Part shown: positions 1 to 9,196 of the stretch, one piece after another
How positions within the stretch are numbered: position 1 is the stretch's first letter
Layout: every line of letters starts with the position of its first letter
NCBI GenBank assembly: GCA_027034975.1
Contig: JALVWQ010000038.1
Span: forward strand, 47,641-111,640
DNA length: 64,000 nt
Origin: Campylobacteraceae bacterium
Lineage (GTDB): Bacteria; Campylobacterota; Campylobacteria; Campylobacterales; Sulfurovaceae
Direction: 5' to 3'
The notes under the pieces: model-generated
What the model saw: only the letters and a program-made list of their open reading frames with translations
Database searches by the model: none
Told to the model about the DNA's origin: nothing
Made by a program: the position numbers and the translations under genes

Positions 1-1
1 C

Positions 2-130
2 TATGTTAAAGGTTGGGATAAACAAGACCAACAAAGAGCAGGTGATAGAAAAGAGGAAGATATCACAACGCACGATGAGCGAAGTAAGAAAAAACCTCTT
101 GATTATTTAAATAATGGATTAGGATTGTAG
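2..130 (+). CDS. napG: NapG C-terminus (ferredoxin-type protein, truncated at window start)
   Basis: Open frame from window edge ...YVKGWDKQDQQRAGDRKEEDITTHDERSKKKPLDYLNNGLGL*, directly upstream of napH. Confidence 0.7.
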   Translation, partial: YVKGWDKQDQQRAGDRKEEDITTHDERSKKKPLDYLNNGLGL

Positions 131-131
131 T

Positions 132-959
132 ATGAAGTTCTCTAATATCAAATATTTACTCTTGAGAAGATTTACTCAATTTGGTCTATTGTTTTTATAC
201 TTTGCTGGTAACTATTGGGGATGGAGTATCTTACGAGGAGATATATCTACCTCTATGCTGTTTAACAAAGTGCCTCTTAGCGACCCTTTTGCCTTGCTGC
301 AAATATTTGCTAGTGGAGCTGTTGTTGGTGTAAATATACTGATTGGAGCTTTAATAATTGCTCTATTTTATGGAGTAATTGGTGGTAGAGCTTTCTGTAG
401 TTGGGTATGTCCTGTAAATTTAATTACAGATGCTGCTGCATGGCTTCGTAGAAAGTTAATGATTGATAAGATTGAAAGAAAGTTATGGATAAGCAGAAAT
501 ATTCGCTACTATATGATTATTGTAGTTTTAATAACTTCTGCAATAAGTGGTTTAGCAGTTTTTGAAATATTGAGTCCTATAACGATCCTGAATAGAAATA
601 TTATATTTGGTGTTGGTTCAGGCTTAGGCTTGATTGCTGCTATATTTCTTTTTGATCTATTTGTAGTTAAAAATGGTTGGTGTGGGCATATCTGTCCACT
701 TGGTGGAGTATATTCTATTATCGGAAAATACTCTCTCTTTAGAGTTAAACATATAAGTGAAAATTGTACTCTCTGTATGAAGTGTAAAGAGGTTTGTCCA
801 GAGAGTCAAGTTTTGCATATGATTGGAAAAAAGAGTATTAGTGTTAACGATATTGAGTGCACAAATTGTGGGCGATGTATCGATGTATGTGATGACGATG
901 CTCTTGCATTTTCAATTGGGAAATATATTTCAGAAAAAAAAGATAAGGAGTCAAAATGA
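132..959 (+). CDS. napH: Quinol dehydrogenase ferredoxin subunit NapH
   Basis: Multi-TM protein with CSWVCPVN, CGHICPLG and two 4Fe-4S motifs; operon context. Confidence 0.93.
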   Translation: MKFSNIKYLLLRRFTQFGLLFLYFAGNYWGWSILRGDISTSMLFNKVPLSDPFALLQIFASGAVVGVNILIGALIIALFYGVIGGRAFCSWVCPVNLITDAAAWLRRKLMIDKIERKLWISRNIRYYMIIVVLITSAISGLAVFEILSPITILNRNIIFGVGSGLGLIAAIFLFDLFVVKNGWCGHICPLGGVYSIIGKYSLFRVKHISENCTLCMKCKEVCPESQVLHMIGKKSISVNDIECTNCGRCIDVCDDDALAFSIGKYISEKKDKESK

Positions 960-1555
960 TTAAAAAGGGAATTTTATCAGTAATTGCTATAAGTTGCTTA
1001 GCAATAAGTGCTTATGCAGCTGATAAAGTAATTACACCAGAATCGTTAAGTTTAAGAAAGACAGATATTGTTGATGAGAGTAAAGCAGCACCTGTAGATG
1101 CAAAGTTTGATGCAAAAGCACCAGGTCAAGCAAAAACATTAGAACGTTCGTACGAGAATGCTCCGCCGCTTATTCCGCATAGTGTAGATGGATTAGTGCC
1201 AATTACAATAAAAAACAATCAATGTTTAGGGTGTCATATGCCAGATGTTGCAAAAGGAGTTGGTGCTACACCTATACCAGAGTCACATTTTACTGATTTT
1301 AGACCAAAAACTGAACTTAAAGATGGTAAAATAGTAAAAGATGGAAAAGTTGTAGCAAATACTACAGATGTAACTGTAGCAAAATTTAAAAAGTTAAAAA
1401 AATTAAATCCTGCAAGATTTAATTGTACACAATGCCATGTACCGCAAGCAAATGTAAAACCTTTAGTGAAAAATAACTTCAAACCTGAATTTAGTGATGA
1501 GAAATTGAAGCATAAATCAGATTTGCTTAAAGTGATTAATGAAGGTGTAAAATAG
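956..1555 (+). CDS. napB: Periplasmic nitrate reductase diheme cytochrome c subunit NapB
   Basis: Signal peptide, two CxxCH motifs (CLGCH, CTQCH). Confidence 0.93.
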   Translation: MIKKGILSVIAISCLAISAYAADKVITPESLSLRKTDIVDESKAAPVDAKFDAKAPGQAKTLERSYENAPPLIPHSVDGLVPITIKNNQCLGCHMPDVAKGVGATPIPESHFTDFRPKTELKDGKIVKDGKVVANTTDVTVAKFKKLKKLNPARFNCTQCHVPQANVKPLVKNNFKPEFSDEKLKHKSDLLKVINEGVK

Positions 1556-2056
1556 GTGGCAAGCAGAAGAGACTTTTTTAAAAAACTCATTGAACCTGTT
1601 CATAGCGTAAAAGAGGAGCCAAGACCCTCTTTTTTACGCCCTCCATATAGTGTTGATAATAGTCTTTTTGATAAAGAGTGTATAGCATGTGATTCAAAAG
1701 CGTGTGCTACTGCTTGTAAAGAGAATATAATTGTTATAGAAGCAAAAGGCACACCTATATTAAATTTTCGAAATAGTGGATGCACTTTTTGTCAAGATTG
1801 CGCGAAAGCTTGCCCAAGTGATGTATTAAAGGTAACTGAAGAGAATGAGAAAATATATGCAACTTTTTTAATTAATAAAGAGAGTTGTATGGCACATAAT
1901 GGAAGTATCTGTTTTTCATGTAAGGAGCCATGTATCGATAATGCTATTCTTTTTAAAGGAATGTTTGAACCGATAATTGATGTAGAAAAGTGTACAAGTT
2001 GTGGTTTTTGTTTAAGTAGATGCCCTACAAATGCAATAGAATATATTCTAAATTAA
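1556..2056 (+). CDS. napF: Ferredoxin-type protein NapF (GTG start)
   Basis: Several CxxCxxCxxxC clusters; follows napB directly. Confidence 0.88.
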   Translation: MASRRDFFKKLIEPVHSVKEEPRPSFLRPPYSVDNSLFDKECIACDSKACATACKENIIVIEAKGTPILNFRNSGCTFCQDCAKACPSDVLKVTEENEKIYATFLINKESCMAHNGSICFSCKEPCIDNAILFKGMFEPIIDVEKCTSCGFCLSRCPTNAIEYILN

Positions 2057-2066
2057 GGAGCGATTA

Positions 2067-2432
2067 ATGAGTAAAGTTGATATAGAGAAAGAGTACCCTT
2101 TTCTTGCTAAAAGTATTGAAGAGAAAGATTTAGATGAGTTACGGTACTTTGTTGTAGTAGATGAAAACTATGAAGATATTGATGATGAAGAGGTAGATGT
2201 TTATGATCCTCAAGATTATAACTATTTAATATATATTGTTGAGAGAGTCCAAAATGCTTTAAAGGAGGAGGGGTTAAAAAAGCTCATTGGAAGATTGTAT
2301 GATCATTCTGCATTTGAAAATTTTTTAGATTCAGAGATAGATCTTTATGGTGCGAAAAGTGAGTTAGAGAGTGAGGAGATTGCCAGAATAGTGTTAGGTG
2401 AAATAGATTCTATTTTAGGAGATGAGAGTTGA
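2067..2432 (+). CDS. Small acidic hypothetical protein within the nap operon
   Basis: 121-aa Asp/Glu-rich ORF, stop overlaps start of next gene (ATGAGAGTTGA region). Confidence 0.8.
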   Translation: MSKVDIEKEYPFLAKSIEEKDLDELRYFVVVDENYEDIDDEEVDVYDPQDYNYLIYIVERVQNALKEEGLKKLIGRLYDHSAFENFLDSEIDLYGAKSELESEEIARIVLGEIDSILGDES

Positions 2433-3382
2433 AAATATTACTATCTTTATTTATTTTATCTGTTATGATATTTGCAAAAACTCTTCAACCTGTTTTTACA
2501 ATAGATGTTAATGAAAGTGTAAAGGATATGGTTTTAGGTGATGGACACTTATTAGTAATAGGTACAGATGTAGGTAAGTTAAAAGTGTATGATTTAAATC
2601 AAAAAAAATTTATACAAGTAATACATTTACCTAAAATAAAAGATTTTATGGGTGATATTATGGATACAAGAGTATCAAGTGTCGATTACTATAAAGGAAA
2701 ACTTTTAATGTTAAGCGATAGCGGTGTAGGTGGTTATAGCGATCTACGTTTAAATGAAAACAATAAAACTACTGATATATTTACAGAAAAAGATAAACTC
2801 TCATTAGTAGAGAGTAAATTTGTTGATGAAGAGAATATATTTTTAGCTTTCTTGAGTGATGAGATTGCTTTATATAATTTAAAGAGTAAGAAATTTATCT
2901 ATAGAAAGCAGTTGAGTGAATCCAAATTTTCAGATTTTGCACTAAATAGCAAAAGAGATTTGGCTGCAATTGCAAATGAGAGCGGAGAAGTTGTTGTTGT
3001 TGCACCAAAGAGCGGAAAAATAGTGAAGCGATTAAGCGGAATAAATTTAGACAATATCTTTAAAGTAGATATAAAAAAGGATTTTGTTGTAACGGCAGGA
3101 AAAGATAGAAGGGCAGGATGGTATAATTTAGCAACAGGTGCTAAAGATTATATTCAAGCTCATTTCTTTATTTATGTTGCAGCACTCAGTCCAGATGCTA
3201 CTTTAGCAGCATTTGCAATGGATGAAAATAATAATATAACAATTATCGATTTGAGTACAAAATCGAAACTTTTTGTACTAAAAGGGCAAAAAAGCACACT
3301 CAATGCAATTATTTTTAAAGATAATAGTACCGTTTTTGCTGCAAGTGACGATAATTTTGTTAATATGTGGATATTAAAATAA
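2429..3382 (+). CDS. napL: NapL-like WD40/beta-propeller periplasmic protein
   Basis: Signal peptide, repeated WD40-like blades, position between napF and napD as in Campylobacterota nap operons. Confidence 0.75.
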   Translation: MKILLSLFILSVMIFAKTLQPVFTIDVNESVKDMVLGDGHLLVIGTDVGKLKVYDLNQKKFIQVIHLPKIKDFMGDIMDTRVSSVDYYKGKLLMLSDSGVGGYSDLRLNENNKTTDIFTEKDKLSLVESKFVDEENIFLAFLSDEIALYNLKSKKFIYRKQLSESKFSDFALNSKRDLAAIANESGEVVVVAPKSGKIVKRLSGINLDNIFKVDIKKDFVVTAGKDRRAGWYNLATGAKDYIQAHFFIYVAALSPDATLAAFAMDENNNITIIDLSTKSKLFVLKGQKSTLNAIIFKDNSTVFAASDDNFVNMWILK

Positions 3383-3391
3383 GGAGAAGAG

Positions 3392-3745
3392 ATGAATATT
3401 TCAAGTATAGTTGTTCAGTGTAAAAGCGAGAATTTCGACAAAGTAAAAGAGTGGTGCGAAAAGAGTGATATTTGTGATTACCACTTTGGCGATAAAGCTA
3501 AGGGTAAGATTATTGTAACAATCGAAGGCGAAGATGTAGGTGAAGAGATTGAGAAGTTAAAGCAAATTCAAGTAGCACCATTTGTAATTGCAGCTGATAT
3601 GATGATGACATACCAAGAGGATATGCTCGATGAAGAGATAAAGAATCTCCAAGAGCAAGACCCAGTGCCAGCCTTTTTAAATGATCCAAATACAAAGGCT
3701 GAAGATATTGTTTATCATGGTGATCTTAAGAAAAAATTGATATAA
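3392..3745 (+). CDS. napD: Nap chaperone NapD
   Basis: NapD N-terminus MNISSIVVQCKSENFDKVKEWCEKSDICDYHF; operon end. Confidence 0.85.
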   Translation: MNISSIVVQCKSENFDKVKEWCEKSDICDYHFGDKAKGKIIVTIEGEDVGEEIEKLKQIQVAPFVIAADMMMTYQEDMLDEEIKNLQEQDPVPAFLNDPNTKAEDIVYHGDLKKKLI

Positions 3746-3783
3746 ACCCAAATTTTGCGTTAGAGATTAACAACCTTTTTAGC
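3745..3783. repeat. Dispersed repeat, inverted partner of 17322-17358
   Basis: AACCCAAATTTTGCGTTAGAGATTAACAACCTTTTTAGC. Confidence 0.85.
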
Positions 3784-3844
3784 AGACTTTGATTTAAATG
3801 GCGAACTTGCCTTTTTATAGAGTTTGAATTCAATCGATATCTCC

Positions 3845-3866
3845 AAGTTTTGCGGATGCAAAACTT
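3845..3866 (-). terminator. Perfect 9-bp inverted repeat AAGTTTTGC-ggat-GCAAAACTT just downstream of the ppk2-type gene
   Basis: Seen directly; 2 nt past stop of 3869..4645; no clear U-tract, so assignment as terminator is tentative. Confidence 0.5.
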
Positions 3867-3868
3867 GA

Positions 3869-4645
3869 TTATGAAAAAATCAATCCTTGCTCATAGCATT
3901 TGGTGTTAAATTGGCATACAACAGTTTTATCGTAGTTAAGGAACTCCTCTTTTTTTCCTTCGTAACTCATTAAAGAGAGAAAATGCTTCATAGCATTAAT
4001 TCTAGCCTCCTTTTTTCTGTTGGTATGGATTACATACCAAGGGGCAAAATCGAATGTTGTTTTACTAAACATAATATCTCTAGCATCAGAGTACTCTTTC
4101 CAGAGTTTTTGAGCTTGGGCATCGATAGGGCTTAGCTTCCACTGTTTCAGAGGATCGTTTTTTCTAGCTTCGAGCCTCTCTGCCTGCTCATCTTTGGAGA
4201 TGTCGAGGTAGTATTTAATAAAAATAATATCTGAATCTACAAGAAGTTTTTCGAAGTTTCCTACATCATTAAGAAAACGCTTATGCTCCTCTTCGGTGCA
4301 GAAGTGCATTACTTTCTCGACACCAGCACGGTTGTACCAGCTTCTGTTAAAGAAGACCATCTCTCCACCCGATGGAAGGTGGGGAACATAGCGTTGGAAG
4401 TACCATGACTTTTTATCTCTATCGCTAGGCTTGCCAAGTGCTACAACTCGAGCCTCTCTTGGGCTTAAGTGCTCTACAAATCGTTTAATAGTGCCATCTT
4501 TACCAGCGGCATCTCTACCTTCGAAGATTATACAGACTTTCAGATCTTTCTCGATAACTTCTCTTTGGAACTTAACAAGTTCAACTTGCAGGTTGTAGAG
4601 CTCTCTTTTGTACTCTTTCTTAGTCATTTTTTTCCTCCTTATCAA
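3869..4645 (-). CDS. ppk2: Polyphosphate kinase 2 family protein
   Basis: FEGRDAAGKDGTIKRFVEHLSPREARVVALGKPSDRDKKSWYFQRYV Walker A/PPK2 signature. Confidence 0.93.
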   Translation of the reverse strand: MIRRKKMTKKEYKRELYNLQVELVKFQREVIEKDLKVCIIFEGRDAAGKDGTIKRFVEHLSPREARVVALGKPSDRDKKSWYFQRYVPHLPSGGEMVFFNRSWYNRAGVEKVMHFCTEEEHKRFLNDVGNFEKLLVDSDIIFIKYYLDISKDEQAERLEARKNDPLKQWKLSPIDAQAQKLWKEYSDARDIMFSKTTFDFAPWYVIHTNRKKEARINAMKHFLSLMSYEGKKEEFLNYDKTVVCQFNTKCYEQGLIFS

Positions 4646-5441
4646 TATCGTCTCGAATCCATCTTTTTGGATCTAAAAAGGTGTCGTCGTGGATATGGGA
4701 AAATGAAGCTTTAAGTGTTGTAAAGAGGTTACTATGTTGCTTCTCTAGTTCTCGTAGCCACTCTTTCGTATTTGCTCTTGCGTAAGGCATTTTGGTCTGT
4801 ATCCTCATTGTTGGGCACGCTTCGTCGCCAATAGTTATAAAGCCATTTTCAGTAGCAAAGTTTCTAAGTTGCTCTTCGCGAGCTTCGATGAGTGGGCGGA
4901 TAACATGCACCCCTCGCTTTGCTTTATAGATTGGTGGCATTGAGCGAAGGCTCCCATTATAGAGCATATTCATAAAAAAGCTCTCTACTGCATCATCTAA
5001 ATGGTGTCCAAGAGCGATTTTGTTAAATCCATGCTCTATTGCGTATGTATAGAGTGCTCCACGACGCATTCTTGAGAAGTAACTACAAAAAGAGCTATTC
5101 TCTCGCATGGTCTCTTGGGAGATGTCGTAGATCTCTGTTTTGTAGACTTCGTAAGGGAGCGAGTACTCTTTGCAGTGCTCTTTGAGAAAGCTGTAATCTT
5201 CGCCATCCATACCATAGCTTATGGTAACGGCTTGATACTCGAAATTAAATGGGGAGTGTTGGTGCATATTGGCTATTAAATGGAGCAGACTAAGGGAGTC
5301 TTTGCCACCACTAAGGGCAACTAAGACTCTATCGCCTTCACCAATTAGGCGGTATTTTGCGTTACTTCTTCCAAATACTCGTAGAAGTTTTTTAGAAATC
5401 TTTGCCCATTTACGGTTTTTTTGACTCTCTCTATTTTGCAA
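4620..5441 (-). CDS. ttcA: TtcA-family tRNA thiolation ATPase (PP-loop)
   Basis: SGGKDS PP-loop, RMRRGALY and LGHHLDDAVESFFMNM motifs. Confidence 0.85.
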   Translation of the reverse strand: MQNRESQKNRKWAKISKKLLRVFGRSNAKYRLIGEGDRVLVALSGGKDSLSLLHLIANMHQHSPFNFEYQAVTISYGMDGEDYSFLKEHCKEYSLPYEVYKTEIYDISQETMRENSSFCSYFSRMRRGALYTYAIEHGFNKIALGHHLDDAVESFFMNMLYNGSLRSMPPIYKAKRGVHVIRPLIEAREEQLRNFATENGFITIGDEACPTMRIQTKMPYARANTKEWLRELEKQHSNLFTTLKASFSHIHDDTFLDPKRWIRDDIDKEEKND

Positions 5442-6123
5442 TTTTCTCTACCATCTCTAAGATAAAATCGGCACTCACTTTTGCTGACTTCTCTAAGAAT
5501 GTATCGAAGTCAAAGCTTGCATCGCTATCGGCACTATCGCTAATTGCACGAAGTATAAAGAATGGAACATTGAGAGCATCGCAAACAAGGGCAACACTAT
5601 ACCCCTCCATCTCGAGTGCATCCGCATTAAAGGTTGTCTTTATCCACTCCTTCTTTTCGCTAGAGCTAATAAATTGATCCCCAGTTGCGATTGTTCCCTC
5701 TTTTAGGTCGATACCCTTCTCCTTTGCAACCTCTTTAGCAATAGTTATTAAATCGCTATCTGGATATATATATACTTGCCCCTCTGGAACAAAGCCATGT
5801 GGGTGCCCAAAAGCGGTAATATCTAAATCGTGTTTACAGAGCTTATTCGCATAGATTAAGTCGCCAATTTTAAGAGTCTCATTAATTGCCCCTGCAACCC
5901 CACTAAAGAGGAGTCTATCACACTTAAAATGTTCAATAAGAACGGTTGCAGTCAGTGTCGAGAAGGCACATCCAATCTTAGAGTATGCAATAACAAGCTC
6001 CACGCCTTTATACTCTGCTTTATAGTAGCTATTATCTGCATAATCGATACGGCTTATCTTTTCTAACTTCTCTAAGAGAGGTTCTATCTCTTCTGGCATT
6101 GCACCAAGTATTGCAATTCTCAT
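5431..6123 (-). CDS. mtnN: 5'-methylthioadenosine/S-adenosylhomocysteine nucleosidase family
   Basis: MRIAILGAMPEEIEPL... and METGY-like MEGYSVALVC, SDSAD. Confidence 0.93.
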   Translation of the reverse strand: MRIAILGAMPEEIEPLLEKLEKISRIDYADNSYYKAEYKGVELVIAYSKIGCAFSTLTATVLIEHFKCDRLLFSGVAGAINETLKIGDLIYANKLCKHDLDITAFGHPHGFVPEGQVYIYPDSDLITIAKEVAKEKGIDLKEGTIATGDQFISSSEKKEWIKTTFNADALEMEGYSVALVCDALNVPFFILRAISDSADSDASFDFDTFLEKSAKVSADFILEMVEKIAK

Positions 6124-6192
6124 AGTTTTCCTTTTACGCTATTTTTAATTATCTATTCACATTGTGAATTTAGTGTGAATAAATGGAACTTT

Positions 6193-7134
6193 TTACATTA
6201 ACTCTTGAATAGCTTGGATTGTTTTCTCTAGCGTTTCCATATTGCTAATATTAAAGTGTGGCTTCTTGGTAAGCTTTTTATTAAGCCCTTTTAAAACATT
6301 TCCGTGTCCGAACTCGATATAGCAATCTACTTCGTCATCGATTGTTTGGATCGATTGCTTATAGAGTACCGGTTTTACCAATTGCTCTGGGAGAAGCTCT
6401 AAAGTTTCTTCTTTAGTGTTGTATGGTTTTGCTGTTACATTTGAAACAACAGGAGCTAAGAACTCATCTTTTAAAAGATCTTCTAATGAAGCTTTAAATG
6501 GTGCTACTGCACTTGCTAGAAGTGGGCAGTGGCTTGCTACAGACATATTTAAAAGCATTGCACGGCGAGCACCTGCCTCTTTAAGTTGTGGCTCTAAGTT
6601 TACAAGATCCTCTTTAATACCTGCAATTACAATTTGCCCATCGCTATTGTAGTTTACAGCCCAAACTTGCTTACCATCTGCTCTTGCATCTTCGCAAAGT
6701 TTTTCGACAACATCATCGCTTAAACCTAAAGAGACAAGCATTCCAACCTCTTGATCTTTACAAGCATCAGCCATCAATTTACCGCGAGTATGCACTAGTG
6801 CTACAGCATCGCTACTCTCAAGTGCTCCAACGGCTGCGAGGGCACTAAGCTCCCCTAAAGAGTGCCCTAGAGCATAGAGTGGTTTTATTGGCATAGCATC
6901 TTCGAAGAGCTTATATGCCATCATACTTACAAGTAAAATTGCTGGTTGTGTGTACTCTGTTTTAGCTAAGTCATCATTTTCGTTAAAGAGTAGATTCTTA
7001 AAATCAATCCCAGTTTGAGCCTCTGCCTCTTCTAACACTTTTTTTGCTATTTCACTATTCTTATAGAAATCCTCTCCCATTCCTACAGCTTGTGAACCCT
7101 GTCCAGGGAAGAGAAATGCACACTTCATAGACAT
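6193..7134 (-). CDS. fabD: Malonyl CoA-acyl carrier protein transacylase
   Basis: FLFPGQGSQAVGMG, ALGHSLGELSAL motif. Confidence 0.97.
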   Translation of the reverse strand: MSMKCAFLFPGQGSQAVGMGEDFYKNSEIAKKVLEEAEAQTGIDFKNLLFNENDDLAKTEYTQPAILLVSMMAYKLFEDAMPIKPLYALGHSLGELSALAAVGALESSDAVALVHTRGKLMADACKDQEVGMLVSLGLSDDVVEKLCEDARADGKQVWAVNYNSDGQIVIAGIKEDLVNLEPQLKEAGARRAMLLNMSVASHCPLLASAVAPFKASLEDLLKDEFLAPVVSNVTAKPYNTKEETLELLPEQLVKPVLYKQSIQTIDDEVDCYIEFGHGNVLKGLNKKLTKKPHFNISNMETLEKTIQAIQELM

Positions 7135-7135
7135 A

Positions 7136-7519
7136 TTAATCCTTTATATGGTTTTGGTAAATTGCCCCATCGATAGAAGCTTTAGCGATACTCTCTAGAT
7201 CATTGTCGTTAGAGATTATAGCTAAAACTTTTGCATCCCATAGGTAGTTATCGGCTATACTTTGGAGCTCTTTTGCAAGTGCTGTTTGGGCAATGATATA
7301 GTTTGCGTTAAAAGCATTTGCATAGAGAGCCTCTTTTATAGTATTGACCTTTATTGCATATGGTAAATTATTGCTCGCACAATGTTTTGCAAGCGAGTAG
7401 GGTGCTTTAAACTCTTGAAGATAGAGAATATCCTTTGGGGTAGTAGCATCTATCTCCTCTATTGTAGAGATAGTTATAAAGTGTGGTGACTCTATATATT
7501 CATTTCCAAAAATAAGCAC
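7136..7519 (-). CDS. Conserved hypothetical protein
   Basis: Intact ORF tightly packed between fabD and next gene. Confidence 0.7.
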   Translation of the reverse strand: MLIFGNEYIESPHFITISTIEEIDATTPKDILYLQEFKAPYSLAKHCASNNLPYAIKVNTIKEALYANAFNANYIIAQTALAKELQSIADNYLWDAKVLAIISNDNDLESIAKASIDGAIYQNHIKD

Positions 7520-7743
7520 TATATCTCCTCTTTACACTCTTGGCAGTAGTAGCATTTTCCTTTTTTGACTGCCTCTTTTTGTGTAATATAGACTTCGCAT
7601 TTGCAACACTCTACAAGAGTATTTTCGTCATTATCATCTATGCTACTACTCTTTTTTTTTGGTAGCTTAAATTCACCACCAAGAAATTTATAGAGATAGT
7701 ATAATACAATGAGTATGAGTATAATTTTAATAAAAATCCCCAT
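7519..7743 (-). CDS. Small membrane protein with C-terminal CxxC/CxxC ribbon (PP0621-like)
   Basis: N-terminal TM, CCKC...CYYCQEC. Confidence 0.75.
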   Translation of the reverse strand: MGIFIKIILILIVLYYLYKFLGGEFKLPKKKSSSIDDNDENTLVECCKCEVYITQKEAVKKGKCYYCQECKEEI

Positions 7744-8351
7744 TATTTAATCCATAAATAGTTTCGTTTTCCTTTACGAACTATATCATATTTGAGCTGA
7801 CTATTAAGAGTCTCTATCTCTTCATAGACTTTGCTCCCTTTATAAAAGAGGTACTCTGTTTCGTTGTTACTTACTTTTGCAGTTAAATCGAGTAGTAACT
7901 TTGTATTGGTTACTGCTCGTGAGCTTATGAGCTTAAAGGGCTTTGCCTCTAAGTTTTCGACCCTATTTTTATATATGGTTACATGAGGCAACTCTAACTC
8001 TTGACTCATGAGGCGTAAAAATGAGGCTCTTTTATTGATCGGTTCAGCTAATGTAGTTGCACTCTCATCCCAAACAATGGATAAAAGGAGCCCTGGGAAC
8101 CCAGCACCTGTACCAACATCTAAAAGCGATTTTGGCTGTGGAATAAACTCTGTTGGTAAGATAGAGTCGATAATATTATCGATTATTGCCTCTTTGGTTT
8201 TTGCCCCAGTAATATTGTGTACACTGTTATACCACTGTAGTTGCTCGATAAAGAGATAGAGTTTCTCTACTTTATGATTCTCTAACTCTATATTCGAACT
8301 CTCTAACGCCTCTTTTAATGTCAAAATATTTCCTCTTTCATTTTTATTCAA
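7743..8351 (-). CDS. rsmG: 16S rRNA (guanine-N7) methyltransferase RsmG
   Basis: LLDVGTGAGFPGLLLSIV and RAVTN motifs; true start may be slightly downstream because the annotated N-terminus lies in a heptamer repeat. Confidence 0.92.
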   Translation of the reverse strand: MNKNERGNILTLKEALESSNIELENHKVEKLYLFIEQLQWYNSVHNITGAKTKEAIIDNIIDSILPTEFIPQPKSLLDVGTGAGFPGLLLSIVWDESATTLAEPINKRASFLRLMSQELELPHVTIYKNRVENLEAKPFKLISSRAVTNTKLLLDLTAKVSNNETEYLFYKGSKVYEEIETLNSQLKYDIVRKGKRNYLWIK

Positions 8352-8373
8352 AATTCAAAATTCAAAATTCATA
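8346..8373. repeat. Tandem heptamer (ATTCAAA)x3 + ATTCATA
   Basis: Read directly; begins adjacent to ribA stop. Confidence 0.9.
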
Positions 8374-8374
8374 A

Positions 8375-8938
8375 TTATAACAGGTGCCCCATCTGCTCTT
8401 TTTTTATACTAAGATACTCTTGGTTACAGCTATTGGGTTCGATGATAAGCGGAACTCTCTCGACTATCTCGAACCCCTCAAGTGCATCTAGCTTTTTAGG
8501 GTTATTGGTAAGGAGTCTCAGCTTTTTGATATTGAAATTTTTTAGTATCTCTACTACAATATCGTAGGTTCTCTCGTCTGCTTTAAAGCCGAGTTGGTGA
8601 TTTGCTTCAATGGTATCGTAGCCCTGATCTTGCAATGCATAGGCATTTACTTTATTAAAGAGCCCAATATTTCGCCCCTCTTGACGGTGGTAGATAAGCA
8701 GACCACCCTCTTTGGCAATTTGCTCTAATGAGGCGTGGAGCTGTTCGCCACAGTCACACTTTTTAGAACCTAAAACATCTCCAGTTAAACACTCGGAGTG
8801 AACTCGCACTAATGGTATATCTGGAATGGGATCGGTAAAGATTGCAAGGTGCTCTTGCATACCCTCTTTGAAGCACTGTATCTTAAAATCTCCATAGATT
8901 GTTGGAAGCTTTGCAATGCTTGATTGCTCTTGATTCAT
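8375..8938 (-). CDS. ribA: GTP cyclohydrolase II
   Basis: [23 protein letters not shown] Zn-site, RQEGRNIGL. Confidence 0.96.
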   Translation of the reverse strand: MNQEQSSIAKLPTIYGDFKIQCFKEGMQEHLAIFTDPIPDIPLVRVHSECLTGDVLGSKKCDCGEQLHASLEQIAKEGGLLIYHRQEGRNIGLFNKVNAYALQDQGYDTIEANHQLGFKADERTYDIVVEILKNFNIKKLRLLTNNPKKLDALEGFEIVERVPLIIEPNSCNQEYLSIKKEQMGHLL

Positions 8939-9053
8939 AAGTAGCTATTGCCTTTTTTAAAATTTTATGCAAATTATACTAATTTTTTTGCACTTTTTAG
9001 ATAAAATGTTTTAAAAAAATTTGAAATTAAGCTTATGGCTTAATTTCAGCTGT

Positions 9054-9184
9054 GAGCTAAGAGCTAAGAGTATAGAGCTAAAGATGCGGCTGCACCGCGT
9101 TTTATTATTTGCGGCGGAGCCTCTTAAAAAAGCGAAGCTACCTTATTAGCTCTAAGCTCTCTGCTCTAAGCTCTTAGCTTTTTT
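9054..9184. repeat. Intergenic inverted-heptamer element, copy 1
   Basis: Left arm GAGCTAA GAGCTAA GAGTATA GAGCTAA (9054-9081); right arm TTAGCTC TAAGCTC TCTGCTC TAAGCTC TTAGCTT (9146-9180); small hairpins between. Confidence 0.9.
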
Positions 9185-9196
9185 CAAAGGAAAATT

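Noticed and set aside
8341-8351. Riboswitch or leader for riboflavin genes near ribA or ribBA
   Set aside because: No conserved FMN aptamer elements could be read near 8938-9050 or 48036-48180
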